Source: Mesorhabditis belari (Eukaryota > Nematoda > Chromadorea > Rhabditida > Rhabditidae). From it: a DNA stretch of 64,000 bases. A program made the translations under genes and the position numbers. Below the pieces are notes generated by a model, which was not told the origin of the DNA, did not search any database, and was given only the letters and a program-made list of their open reading frames with translations. Shown here piece by piece: positions 31,699-42,962 of this stretch. How positions within the stretch are numbered: position 1 is the stretch's first letter; the number at the start of each line of letters is the position of its first letter. The stretch covers positions 1 through 64,000 of the forward strand of contig CAUEEP010000408.1 in assembly GCA_958450365.1 (NCBI GenBank). The letters run 5' to 3'.

Positions 31699-34373
31699 GG
31701 GAGGTAGTCAAATGAGCGCCAACAATTGGGCGCCAATCATTTCAGCGCCAACGATTTGGCTCACGCTTATTTCAGCGCCACTCATTTGAGCGCCGTGCCA
31801 AAAATGACTGGAAAACAATCATTTGAGCGCCAAATTAAAAAGGCCTAAAAACGTTCATTTAAGCGCCGGGCCAAAAATGACTGGAAAACGTTCATTTCAG
31901 CGTGACTAAATTTTAATATTTTTGCTTTCTACGCTGCTTTTGCATGTTTTTTAGGGTTTTGCTTCTGTTTTTACACTTTTTTCACTCATTTGACCTAGGG
32001 CACGGCAGTAGGCACCAAATACGCGGAAAAAATTGTTAGATTAGCTCGTATTTAAGGTTTTTTTGATGAAAATGTGTAAATTTGCTAGTTGTATGATATT
32101 TTAGCAATAGCATGCTTTTTCACCGTTTCTTGCCGTTTTCGTTTACAATTTGCTTACAGTTAACATAGTTCTTTGCTTAGGCTCGTGAACTGCGCAAGAA
32201 GTGGCGAGACAAAGGAACACTCTGAGTCAAAGTAACGTTTTGTTCATGATTTATTTTGGTTTATTTTGCTGCCAAGAATTATTTTTATCTTTAGATGATT
32301 GCGATGTCACAACGAGCGAAAGGATTGATTTACGACGATGAGATGTTCGAGTATAGGAAAGACAAAGTTCTAAAGAGCGGAAAAATATCTTACAGGTAAG
32401 GTTTAATTACATTATGTTAATTTTTAGCAAGTTAGATGCTTAATATGGATTACTTTAGGTGCACAAAAGCAGGCTGCAAAGGCCGGGTGCACTACAATGG
32501 ATCAATTGTCGCAACGATTTCTTCGCACACTGCGCAAATTTGTGGTTTGCCACCTAATTGCGGTCAAGAGGTTAGTTGTTTGACATATAGATGTGAGCCT
32601 ATATCATTTTTAGTTACGAGATCTCAAGTTTGATGTAAAACAAAGTCGCAAGGCCGGGATAGCAACAAAAGAAATTATTCGAAGCAAAGTTTTAACGGCT
32701 CCCGCTCACATACTACAATTTGTGAATCTTGGTAGTTTGAAGCAATTGGCTCGCCGACAAGTGAAGATCCCTGGCTCGAAGGATTGGCCTGCACCGATAA
32801 ACGCTTCGGAACTCCGTAAACTTTTTAAAATTTTGGTACATAATATTTAAACTTTAGGTGTGCCGTTTCTGCGCTATGACAATTGCGCTCGTTTTTTGAT
32901 CGACAATAAAAAAGGACTCAAGGTGTTTATGTCTGACTGGGGACACGACAAGCTGGCAAAAGTCAGGAATTTTTATTTTCTGCATAACAATGTGCTTCAG
33001 AATGATTGTTGGTCAATGGATGGAACATTTTATGCAAGCCCTTTCGGTTTCAAACAAATTTTTGTGATTGGAGTTGAAGTTGGTTTCATGTTTTTAATAT
33101 TTTTTTATCTTATTTTCAGATTGCACACTTGTTGTTCCATGTGCATACGCATTCCTTGTAAGCAAAGAGGCGTATCGATATGGCGATGTTTTCAAAGTAC
33201 TACAGCAAGAAGGTGTTCCAGCACCAACCAAAATTAAAACGGGTATGGATTTAATTTTTATAATCACTTAGCAATACTAATTTAGACATGGAGATTGCAA
33301 TCGCTAATGGCTTCTATGGTGTTTACGGTCGACATTCAGATTTGCATTACTGCGCCTTCCATTTTTTCAAGAATGTTTACGATGCTATTAAGATTAGCGG
33401 ATTCTCTTTTACGAATCTTATTCATTTTTGTTTTCGCGTTTCAAGTTACTTGATGTTTATCAAAACCCTATGACGAAAGTGTATGTACAAGGATTAATGG
33501 CGCTAACCTTTGTAAAATCTTCTGACGTCCGGAAGTATTTTGAGGTCTTGCAATATGAAGCTTATATCAATTTACCAAGCTTTGCCAACGAGTTACGTGG
33601 TACATTTTATACAATATAAATAGAGCACTTACTATTTTAGGCGTATTCGAATACTTTGAAAACAGCTATATCGGAAAAGTGGTTATGAATCGTTATGTTT
33701 TACCGCTTCACCCCATTGAAAACTGGAACTCATTTGGCGCTGTTATGAGGGATGAACAAATTGGATCATCATCACAAGAAGGTTATAACGCCAAACTGAA
33801 GGTACCTCTTTTAAAAAATCTTTTTACATCTTGTTTATTAGGAAATCACATCGAAATGTTCTGCACAATTTGTGGCAATGAAACTGTTGGAGGTTCAAGA
33901 AACGTACGAGAAGATGTTTGTTCTTGCTGCACAGAAGCAACTGACTCTTCCCCAACTCTCTCCACAGTCATCACGAATTCAAACTGCTCATCAACAACGG
34001 AAGCTGGCGATTAAAAATGGACCCTTGGGAAAATCATCGTTTGATCATCTGAAAGCTTTGTGTTCTTTTGTTCATTTTATTTGATTTGTTTGTTTTGCTT
34101 GTACGCATTTGTTGTTTATCATATTTTGTTGTTATTTTATTTGCAATCGTTGTTGTTATTGCGTGTTAACTAGTTGAATAAAAACATACAGTAAAAACTT
34201 TGAGATCATGCAGAAAATGCAAAAATAACATGCATATACAGAATGGGCTGATTCGGCGCTGAAATGAATGTTTTCCAGTCGTTTTTGGTGCGGCGCTGAA
34301 ATGAACGCGCGCTAAAATGATTGGCGCTGAAATGATTGGCGCTCAATTTTTGGCGCTCATTTGACTACCTCCC
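31699..34373 (+). mobile_element. MULE (Mutator-like) transposon with FLYWCH zinc finger, complete ends
   Basis: TIRs start GGGAGGTAGTCAAATGAGCG and end with the reverse complement, CGCTCATTTGACTACCTCCC. The inner TIR zones are multiple ATTTCAGCGCCAA/TTGGCGCTGAAAT blocks. An exact 8-bp target duplication, AGTAAATG, flanks it (31691-31698 and 34374-34381), typical of MULEs (8-11 bp). Length is 2675 bp. The transposase gene inside is described separately. A perfect duplication and close TIRs suggest recent insertion. Confidence 0.95.
32295..34084 (+). CDS. MULE transposase with N-terminal FLYWCH-type zinc finger
   Basis: Catalyses cut-and-paste transposition of the surrounding element. Exons with agreeing phases: 32295-32395, 32459-32570, 32614-32815, 32858-33082, 33120-33242, 33286 to about 33370-33400, about 33447-33599, 33641-33801 and 33842-34084 (stop). 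The first two exons give a FLYWCH-like finger (LIYDDEMFEYRKDK, YRCTKAGCKGRVHYNGSI). The catalytic core follows: CWSMDGTFYASPFGFKQIF (first Asp), VVPCAYAFLVSKEAYRYGDV, a second acidic site TDMEIAIANGF, the DLHYCAFHFFKNV motif, and later ENWNSFGAVMRDEQIGSSSQ, the usual SSQEGYNAKL-type end of the domain. Introns are 37-63 nt. One junction (about 33370-33450) is unresolved: either an odd intron or a frameshift. The start could lie in an earlier exon near 32180. Confidence 0.88.
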
Positions 34374-34560
34374 AGTAAATGCCAATAGCCAATAGAATTG
34401 TCTTAACTTTTGCGGCGCTAAATTTTCTTGTTATCAAAGCTCAATCTTAGAAAATAATCCATCGCGTTCGATTTTAGTATTATATAACTTTTGTTGGTCA
34501 CCTGTCTAAATAATCTTTTTCTTTATTTTTTTACTGTCTAAATAATCTTTTTCTTTAGAT

Positions 34561-36035
34561 ATGGATCTCGATGGGAACTCGTTTTATGGATTCGAGAATT
34601 TTCGAGCTCGTCGTGAACACGAGAAACATATGCAATTCTTCAAGAGGATCCACAATCAAGTGACCGAGCAAGATGCTATCTACAACATGGCCAACGATGT
34701 TGCCGAGGAGTCTTCGTGTGAATCGGATGCACCATCCGCGAAAAAGCGATGATGTTTCGAAGTTCAAACAAAGCTGAAAGCAATCGATTTTGCTAAAAAA
34801 AATGAAGGATAAGTTGGCTGCAGCGCGAAAATTCTGAGTCAGTCGTCAAAGTATTCAACAATGGTGCCAGCAAAAGGCAGAACTTGAGAAACAAAGCAAA
34901 GAGAACGAAAAAGAAGTGAAACTAATCAAAGGCGGTGGACGAAAGCTGAAAGATGTCGATTTCGACAAGGATCTTGTTGCTTGGATTCAAGAAATGCGGG
35001 CAAAGAAGATGCAAGTGACACGAAAGATGATTCAATGCCAAGCGAAGTTAATGTGAAAATGTGACGAGTAATTTTCGGCATCAGAGGAATGGCTAAATGT
35101 ATTGATGTCAAAGCACGAATTGTCAATGTGATGACACGAATTTGTCCGGCCCACAACTGTATGCCAGAAGCAGCCAAAGGAGTACGTGAAAGCAATAATC
35201 GAGTACATCCTCTAGATGGAGAAGTTGTGCAAAAAGAACAATTACGTATCGATTTTTGCGTGCGATGAGACGAATTTTCTTGGATCAGTCGAACAGTTTG
35301 ACTATTGCCGACAAAGAATCCAAAGAGGTGAGAATTCTTTCAACGGGTCACGATAAGATGAGAATCATCGTGATGTTAGCAGCCCGTGATGATGGCTTCA
35401 AGTGTAAGCCCTTTATGTTATTGAATCGAGTTAGACCGGATCCTAAAGTCATTGCAAAGTTCCACAACAAGCTGGAGCTACCCTGCGGTGGATCTACATA
35501 AATTAATGATATTTCTACCTACCTTTGAAGGATTCTCGGTGCTCCACTATTAGGAAAACGATTGATCATTCAGAACAACTTTTCTGCTCAGAAAAGCAAA
35601 GCCACGAAAAAAAACTTTGAGGGATTTGCACATTGATTCGATTCTTGTGCCCGGAAGATGCATCAAGTACATACAAGCTCCCGATGTCATGTGAAATGCA
35701 CCGTTTAAAGCTAGGATTCGAGCACAGTACGAGGGATGGATGATGAATGGACCAAAACCTTTGACCCAGAATGGAAACCCGGCTCCTCCACCGATGGAAA
35801 CTTACCTTGAGTTGGTTTGGAAAGCTTGGAACGGGATTCCGAAAAACCCCATCATAAATTCGTTCAAGAGTTGTGCAATTACCACAGCTACTGATGGCTC
35901 TGAAGATGGTTTCATTCACTGCTTCAAAAAAGAAGGACCGACTCCTGAAGGCGCAAAACCTCTCGCCAATGCTCGTCTCGTACAATCGATCAACTCGAAA
36001 ATATTGAATTGGATGATGACAATGATTCAAACGAT
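34561..36035 (+). pseudogene. Tigger/pogo-type DDE transposase, broken by frameshifts
   Basis: Successive pieces in different frames cover most of a Tigger protein. They are an N-terminal stretch (34561-34752), an HTH (KLKAIDFAKKN, AAARKF, 34760-34860), the linker and second HTH (GGGRKLKDVDFDKDLVAWIQ, then MRAKKMQVTRKMI, 34880-35060), the first catalytic motif (ACDETN, STGHDKMRIIVMLAARDDGF, about 35235-35500), the central block (GAPLLGKRLIIQNNF, SILVPGRCIKYIQAPDV, 35535-35740) and the C-terminal catalytic part (NAPFKARIRAQYEGWM, PPPMETYLELVWKAWN, SFKSCAITTATDGSEDGFIH, 35690-35990). At least five frame changes mean it is inactive. The MULE at 31699-34373 lies just upstream, between this and the small fragment at 31320. 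Confidence 0.88.
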
Positions 36036-36202
36036 GATTTTGTTGTTAACTTTTTGTTATCAGTTTTTGAATGTTAAGCAAAATTTGTAGAAAGTTGCTC
36101 TTTGCAAGGATTTTTGGAAAAAATCTTGTACCTTTCCTACTTTGTTAAAATGATAAAACTCTTTAATATCATTGCACTCTCTAATTGCACTCTCTAATAG
36201 TA

Positions 36203-36831
36203 CAGAGTGTCGTAAAAGTTCCCGGAGTAATTTGCAAATAAGTAAAAGTGCCAACTTCAAGTATTTGGAGGTTTTTCTTAACAAAATAGTTTATGATTGA
36301 TTGATTGTTGAAGACAAAATAGTTTATGATTGATTGTTCCTTATATTCTAGGAATCTTGTTTGTGTTTTCCGGAGTGACAGCGGTGCGTGGACAGCCACA
36401 TCTTGGACGATCGTTGCTCATCTCTTTGTATCGTTTGATTACATCAAAAACAGTGCTCAGGATATCCCGTCGTTTTGATGATGTCGTATTTCCGCTCTTG
36501 TTGTCCGCTCTTGAGTCCGAGAATCACCTGGCGTCTCTGATTCAGATTCCTGATTCAGATTCAGATTCAGATTCAGATTCAGATTCAGATTCAGATTCAG
36601 ATTCCAAACAAGATTCCTAGAAGATACGTCTTTTTATCGATCGACCTGAGATCCATTCATCCCATTCATTACCTAAAAAACAACAGTTATTCCAACAATT
36701 TAATAATTAAAAGATTAAAAAAATGAAACAGACTAAATAAACGACAAAGCTACTAGGAAAACAACTACTAGGAAAACAAAAAAAAACAAGGAAAACAACG
36801 CATTAAGTCCAGGAACTTTTGCGACACCCTG
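36203..36831 (-). mobile_element. Internally deleted Tc1-like element with TIRs and TA duplication
   Basis: Ends CAGAGTGTCGTAAAAGTTCC and GGAACTTTTGCGACACCCTG are inverted repeats with TA on both sides (36201-36202, 36832-36833). The minus strand keeps a Tc1-type N-terminal HTH (about 36350-36530): VFDVIKRYKEMSNDRPRCG then RTAVTPENTNKI, with a frameshift before it. The catalytic domain is absent. Confidence 0.87.
36543..36603. repeat. GATTCA hexanucleotide microsatellite
   Basis: About ten perfect GATTCA copies inside the Tc1-like element. The plus-strand translation SDSDSDSD is incidental. Confidence 0.95.
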
Positions 36832-37646
36832 TATTACGATCAAAGAGGGGAAATAGTATGACGCAATTCTAATAGAAAGAATACGATAGTTTAAAAGTTC
36901 TACTATTTTCTATGATATTCTTCATTGAGCAAGCTATTACTATTAAGCTAGAGCAAGCTATTACTACTATTTCCTTCAAGCTTAAAGCTTAAACAAAATT
37001 CAGTTTTTGAGTGGTGTTTAGCTAAGTTTAGGTAGGTGATAGAACTTTTAGCGCAAAACCTATACAAAAAAAACATAACCTTTGCTCTTTATCTTGATCT
37101 TGATTATCGAGGAAATTGAAAAAAAAGCGAAAACAGGACATTTATTTCTATAGTTCTTTGATTTCTATAGTTGAATCAAAGAAATATAGTTTTCTATAAT
37201 TCTTTGATTTTCTCAACGTATACATGAACCCAATTGGATTCTCTAGGGAAAATCTGTCTAGGAAAACACATAACTTGGTCGTAGTTTTGTTTTCCGCGAA
37301 AGTTGAGCAACTGGTAATTAAACAACAAGATAATTGAAGTACAAAAGTTATTGGAAAAGGAAATAGGTTTAAAAGGTTTAAAAGTTTTGAAATTGATTTG
37401 ATTTTGAATAAACAAGACCAAACGTTTTCGAAGGATGCCGCTTTTATTATCGGATTGGGCTTCGATCCTCTTTGACATCTCAATTCCATTTGCTGTTTTT
37501 GGAGATCTCGCAATTTACATTTCGTTTGGAAAACGCACTAATACGCTTTGTCCAATATACTTGGCTTCAATGAGAAACATTGGTTGGTTGAATGAAAGCT
37601 GAGACTTTACTCTAAACTAAAATAACTAGATCAGAGCTAAAATAAC

Positions 37647-38164
37647 TACCGTAAACACTGTTCCTTATCTCTCTAAATTTGGTTCCTAATCTCTGCAAAT
37701 TTGGTTCCTAATCTCTCTAAATTTGGTTCCTTATCTCTCTACCCCGCCCCCATAATGACGGTGCGGAGTGTTGCGTAGTCTAGCTTCGAACGAGTTTTCC
37801 TCGACACTGGTTTATGCTACAATGCGCGCTTAGGTATCAAAAAATAGCTGAAATTCAGGGCTATTTTTCGATATTAAAAGACGGAGCATCACGTAGCCTA
37901 ACTTTAAACGCATTTTTCTCGTCATCAGTTTATAATGACGGCCGGAGCATCGCGTAGTCTAGCTTTGAACGAGTTTTCCTCGACACTGGTTTATGCTACA
38001 ATGCGCGTTTAAATATCAAAAAATAGCCCTGAATTTCAGCTATTTTTTGATACCAAAGACGCATTTTTTGAAAGTACGAGCGCTTTGAAAAAAAAGAAAA
38101 GCTAAAAACTTGCGACTAGGCGACTGTACGATGGGGGTGGGGTACTATTACAGTATTTACGGTA
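37647..38164. mobile_element. Palindromic MITE, TACCGTAAATACTG family (compound copy)
   Basis: Right end GGGGTACTATTACAGTATTTACGGTA is intact. The left end is TACCGTAAACACTG followed by four copies of TTCCTTATCTCTCTAAATTTGG. Internally it has the same inverted CGTAGTCTAGC and AAAAAATAGCTGAAATTCAG blocks as 23359-23802. It lies about 100 bp upstream of the receptor exon at 38266. Confidence 0.85.
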
Positions 38165-38265
38165 CTTATTTTAGTTCTGATCAATTTTTTCCTTTATTCC
38201 GATCAACTTCTCATCAAAGAGCCGGCAAATTTCGGTTATTTTCATCAATTTTGGATTGACAACGA

Positions 38266-38972
38266 GTGGTGGATTGGAAAAATTTCTTTTGTGAATACTG
38301 CTGGTTTGAAATTCGTCAATCATTCATCTGTTTCTCGGGTTTAGTTTGGCCGATGATCGGCGTGATCTTTCAATTGGAGATAGCCGTGTCAAGACTTTGG
38401 GCTATTTGGTCACCGATCTCTTATCACAGGGTAACAAAAAAAAAACATTGCTCGATGGTTTATCCGAAATCTGGAAAAGATTTGGATCTAGATAGATTTA
38501 GATAGATCTAAATCTATCTAGAGATTTAGATAGATCGGATTGGATTCATTTTTTAAATACCACGTTAGCTTATGCTTAAATTTGGTTCTTTTCCGGTATA
38601 TACCGTATTTTCTCTAATAGTAGTGCACCCCTGAGCGTCGCCTAAATTCCTCGAAATCTCGAGAACCAAATCGTTTTTCAGTTCTGGAAATCTTCAATCA
38701 CAAGCCACGTCTCGATGTTCATTTGGATGATTGGTTTCCTTTTAACTCTGCATGTTTTCATTTTTGTTCAAGTCGGCGCATATAATCAACAAGGAATCGT
38801 CTGTGATATCAGAAAGAAGTGATCAGATAAAAGTTTAGGAAAATGGCACCTCATTAGCATTTAAGCCGGTTGTGCCAAGTTTTGTGTACACGGTGATCAT
38901 CGTTTACGCGAATGGGCTCTTCGTTGCCACCATCACTTTCTGCTATATTTTGATGGGTTTTATTTTGTGGAG
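38266..38972 (+). CDS. 7TM receptor gene (rhodopsin/chemoreceptor-like), partial, TM3-TM5 exons
   Basis: Three exons join in frame: about 38266-38430, 38682-38798 and 38839-38972 (the second intron is 40 nt, with a weak GTCTGT donor). The first encodes a candidate TM3 with a leading Cys (FFCEYCWFEIRQSFICFSG, VWPMIGVIFQLEIAVSRLWAIWSPISYHR). The SRLWAIWSPISY end matches the DRY-type end of TM3 in nematode receptors. The second gives TM4 (SHVSMFIWMIGFLLTLHVFI), the third TM5 (SFVYTVIIVYANGLFVATIT, then FCYILMGFILWR). The exon start and TM1-TM2 exons were not found. A further exon at 42127-42293 (listed separately) might hold TM6-TM7. The first intron carries repeats with TAATAGTAGTGCACCC. It may be a working gene with long repeat-filled introns or a remnant; the ligand is unknown. 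Confidence 0.6.
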
Positions 38973-38989
38973 GTTTGAGCATTTTTTGA

Positions 38990-39092
38990 TGAGCTGGAGC
39001 TGGGTTGATGAGCTGGAGCTGGGTTGATGAGCTGGAGCTGGATTGATGAGCTGGAGCTGGGTTGATGAGCTGGAGCTGGGTTGATGAGCTAT
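38990..39092. repeat. 19-bp repeat TGATGAGCTGGAGCTGGGT
   Basis: Five copies directly after the TM5 exon donor. Confidence 0.93.
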
Positions 39093-39719
39093 TAAGTTCG
39101 AAAGAAAGTTCTCATAAAAAGTTTGACTTGAATTTCTTCAAAACAAAACCACTAATTCAAGAACATTTTGTTCTATAATTTACAAGTCGACTCCAAGAAA
39201 TTACTCGTAAAAAAATGAGTGCAGCTTTTCGTTAAAATTTTAGAGATTTTTGAAGAAAATTATTCTTTTCCAGCTTAAATTTAGATCACTTTTTGCATCA
39301 GAAAAATGATTTTTTTTTATGTGGTAAAGCTAGCAAAAATAAGCAATACGCTCTATCTCTATTTTTAGCCAAAATTTTTTATAGAGAAGCTTTACAGAGA
39401 AGCTGTAAAGCTGTTTTTCAAAAAAATAATTCAAAATCTTCTTGACACTTTGCTAAAATAGATGATTCTGAAAAGTTAAAAAGCATTAGATCAAATTTAG
39501 ACCATTAGATCATTAGATCTTAAGCACATTTCTCTATTTTAAGTACTTGATTTTCGGCTTTCAATCGGACCCATTGTCTATCCATTAACCCATTAAAAAC
39601 TTGTCTAAACTTAACTTTAAAAAGTGACCAAATCGGCTCAAGTTTTTCACATTTCAACATTTCATAACCGCCAACTCAATACATGGAAATTGGTAAGGGA
39701 AATAGTCACATGTATGTTT

Positions 39720-40030
39720 CTGACTTATAGTTTCAGACTTCAGTTGGACTCTCACTAATAGTAGTGCGCTTCTCGCTAATAGTAGTGCACCCTGAGCGTT
39801 GCCTAAATTCCTCGAAATCTCGAGAACCGCTTATCAGAACCCATCGATGTGGGGTCGGAAAATGTAGCTGACGATGAGATCTTGACGATGATTTGAGTGT
39901 TGAGCTTCTGGGAAAACTTAGAAACGATAAAATAGTCATCGACTCGGCTGGTCCGGGTGCACTAAGGCTCGGCCGGGTGCACTAAAGTAGTAGTGCCCCC
40001 GGTCGTTAAGCCGGGTGACTACTTTTTGAC
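39720..40030. repeat. TAATAGTAGTGCACCC repeat fragments
   Basis: CTAATAGTAGTGC occurs at about 39757 and 39777, followed by GAGCGTTGCCTAAATTCCTC and AAATCTCGAGAACC. The same block is present at 38615-38670 in the receptor intron. GGGTGCACTAAGGCTCGGCC and variants follow at 39955-40010. This is an interspersed repeat of unknown type. Confidence 0.6.
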
Positions 40031-40257
40031 TACTACTGACTACTACTTTTTTAAATGACAAATCAATAAACAAATCAATGAAATGGGTTTTGTCGGATGA
40101 ATTCATTCGTTCAAAATTCATTTAACCTTACAGACTGAACACTTCGACTCATCTGAAAAAGACAAATTCATGGACATCAACCACAAAACGAATCGTCATC
40201 ACACAAATTGTGATTCTTTTACGTGGGTGCCTTTAATAGTAACAAATGATTTATATA

Positions 40258-40525
40258 TACCGTAAATACTGTAATAGTACCCCACCCCCCTCGTACAGTT
40301 GCGTAGTCGCAAAAGTTTTTTAGTATTTCATTTTTTCAAAGCTTCCTTACTTTCAAAAAATGCGTCTTTGGTATCGAAAAATAGCCCTGAATTTCAGGTA
40401 TTTTTTGATACCTAAGCGCGCATTGTAGCATAAACCAGTGTCGAGAAAAACTCGTTCAAAGCTAGACTACGCAACACTCCGCACCGTCATTATGGGGGTG
40501 GGGTACTATTACAGTATTTACGGTA
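40258..40525. mobile_element. Palindromic MITE, TACCGTAAATACTG family (268-bp form)
   Basis: Ends TACCGTAAATACTGTAATAG and CTATTACAGTATTTACGGTA are perfect inverted repeats. The inside carries CGTAGTCGC, GGTATCGAAAAATAG, CATAAACCAGTGTCGAG and GCTAGACTACGC. This looks like the basic unit of the family. Confidence 0.92.
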
Positions 40526-40738
40526 GGTTATTAAGTCTTGCACCCAAATTCATTTTCTAATTGAATAAGTCTAAAGCTATGAAATAAAATACGGTTTTTT
40601 TTTTCATTCCAATCGATAGTCCAATCATTTCTCTTGCAAATCACTTTTGAAAGTTTCTCAAAAACTTTGTTTTGAAGGTTTTTCATTAGCAAGAAGTTAA
40701 GGGCTCAAAAAAGACAAGGTTCGATGACACGAGTCATA

Positions 40739-41188
40739 CAGTGGCGGAAAATTAAATAGAACCGAGGGAATTATTTCGTGTCTTCTCTCTCGTGCATTAT
40801 TTTAACTTACTTTCAAAAGTAAAGTAAAATATAGTTCAATATACATCTATTAAACAGTTTTCGAGTTTTCTGAAAAAACTTTGAGGCACTTAAAAATGCA
40901 TGAAAATAAAAGTATAGTTTTACAACTTTTTCCTGAGGCGTTTTAGAGCATGATAATGTTCAGCAAAAAGATTCTCCGTATTCGATTTAGTGGGAATAAG
41001 CTTTTAGTTTGTGGAAATTCGTTGAAATTTAAGGGTTTTCGGGCATCTGAAAGTGCTCAAAAAGGGTCAAAAAAGGGAAAAAACGCCAAAAATCGTCGTT
41101 TTTGAGCACTTTGAAAGTAAGTTAAAATAATGCACGAGAGAGAAGACACGAAATAATTCCCTCGGTTCTATTTAATTTTCCGCCACTG
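40739..41188. mobile_element. 450-bp TIR element, CAGTGGCGGAAAATT family, with TA duplication
   Basis: Begins CAGTGGCGGAAAATTAAATA and ends TATTTAATTTTCCGCCACTG, with TA at 40737-40738 and 41189-41190. The TIRs extend for more than 80 bp, including CACGAGAGAGAAGACACGAA. No ORF. The Tc1-like terminus suggests a non-autonomous Tc1/mariner relative. Confidence 0.9.
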
Positions 41189-41867
41189 TATATGTCGTAG
41201 CCGCTTACGAAATTCAGCCGCTAACGAATGAGGGTATTTCCGGGCATCCAATCAAAAAGTGACCCACATAAAAAATGTTCATAATACATATATTTTATAA
41301 TAAATTTTTGAAATTAGCTCATTTGGTTCAGTAGAAAATTTTTTTTGAGCCCCCAAAGTTTAGGTTCAAAAATGCCCTAAAATGGCTATAAAAAATTTTC
41401 TACTCAGCCAAAAAACTTGCCTAATAGCTCATTTTGTAGTCAATTTGATGTAGATTCTTAAAGTAAAGCTACATTGAACATTTGTTTTTCAAAGCTAGGA
41501 GAAAGAGGGCGAGGAACGACTTCAGTTGAACTCGGCCGCCGTTTTCACATTTGAGAATTGCCCTGAATTTGTTCCTCGCCCTCTTTCTCCTACTTTCAAC
41601 GAAAAATTGTTTTAGATGGCTTTACTTTAAGAAACTACATCAAATTGGCTACAGAATGAGCTATAAAGCAAGTTTTTTTGGCTGAGTAGAAAATTTTTTA
41701 TAGCCATTTTTGAACCTTTTTGGACCTTTTTTTCAGAAAACTCGAAAACTGTTTAATAGATGTATATTGAACTATATTTTACTTTACTTTTGAAAGTAAG
41801 TTAAAATAATGCACGAGAGAGAAGACACGAAATAATTCCCTTGGTTCTATTTAATTTTCCGCCACTG
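41189..41867. mobile_element. Chimeric foldback element ending in a second CAGTGGCGG terminus
   Basis: It starts at once with TATATGTCGTAGCCGCTTAC, the terminus of a different family (see 51986 and 59142). It carries a large palindrome (arms about 41330-41500 and 41565-41720, both with AGAAAGAGGGCGAGGAAC in opposite orientations) and ends in the same CAGTGGCGG TIR as its left neighbour. Probably one element inserted into another. Confidence 0.7.
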
Positions 41868-42126
41868 TATACTATTTGACGCTGGTTCCGAATCTGCTTC
41901 CTGTTTCTGCTAACTCTGTCAATAGTTATAAGCTCGCAAAGTTTTGTATGGGATTTCAAAAAAAAAACACTCCGAGTTTATAAGCAGATATCCCAGAGGC
42001 TTGAAGAAACAGTGGTGGTTGAATGGCAGTGGGTTAAGATACAAGATTATTGAGGGGACGAATTGAAAAGTGATTTGGAAGTGATTTGTAAAAGTTTTGT
42101 AAAGTTTTGTAAAGTGTTTTTTTTAG

Positions 42127-42293
42127 CAAAATATCTTTATACCAGCTTTTCGATTTATTGGTACTTGTTGAATTTCTTCCCGTCACTTCACTTATCACCA
42201 CTCAATATGAGTGTCTACTTTTTGGTGATGAAATTTCAATCGGTCGGCTATGGAATCCTGGCCACAGCTGCTATTTTGATTTGTTTTCCGGCG
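42127..42293 (+). CDS. Possible isolated exon, hydrophobic, perhaps of the upstream receptor gene
   Basis: Bounded by TTTTTTTTAG and GCG|GTGAGT. Two frames are open: one reads SIYWYLLNFFP..LNMSVYFLVMKF then SVGYGILATAAILICFPA (two hydrophobic stretches), the other LFDLLVLVEFLPVTSLITTQ. The second continues the exit phase of the receptor exon ending at 38972. The distance of 3.1 kb and the missing third-loop region make the link weak. Confidence 0.3.
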
Positions 42294-42773
42294 GTGAGTG
42301 CCTTGGGGAAATTGCTAATAAATTCCCAATTTAGTAAATTGAGAATTTTCGCAGAAAGTGAAGATTCGCAAAAAAAAAATAAATTCAAAATTCAAAAAAT
42401 AGATTCAAAAAAGTTCTCAAAATCAAAAAATCATTTTTTTACAAAATTTTTTTGATATTAGATTAACAAGAAAGTTTTTATTAGAGTAAAAACGATGGGG
42501 TGGGACAAATGCGACCTTTTTTTTGCGCACCTGGACATTTGCGCACCTTTTTTTTGCTGGAAAAGGCCTTAGGAAAGGCCGTAGAGCTTCGAAAATGTTT
42601 TCATAGAAGGGAATCGTATGCGTAGATTCAGAATTTTGACAAATCAGACCTCGCCGACACGTCAAATTTGGGCTAAAAGGCAAAAACGCAAACTTAACGC
42701 TTTTCCGCAGTCTTTGCCTTTTTAAAAAAAATTCATTAAAAAAAGTCTAACGGAAATGCATTTACAGAAATTT

Positions 42774-42962
42774 ATTGGGTAGGTGAATTGAAAACTGCGG
42801 GCTATTCTCATATGTGACAGTTTGAGCACTTTCTTCAAAAGAAACCCATTTTGGTGTCAATGGAAAAGTTGTAGAGAATCAAAAATCAAGCTTATATCCA
42901 AATTTTCAGAACGATTCAAAAACTGGTTTTCAAGAAATGCCAAATTTACGAATTTTCACAAA
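42774..42962. repeat. Left-end fragment of the TTGGGTTGGTGAATTG TIR element
   Basis: TTGGGTAGGTGAATTGAAAA and the following 190 bp match 28025-28215, then stop at an abrupt GGGGAGGGGAGGGG/CTGTCTTT tract (about 42978-43055). A second, shorter fragment starts at 43188. Confidence 0.85.

Noticed and set aside
36330..36620. 96-codon plus-strand ORF with signal-peptide-like start
   Set aside because: It is antisense to the Tc1-type HTH and ends in a GATTCA microsatellite.
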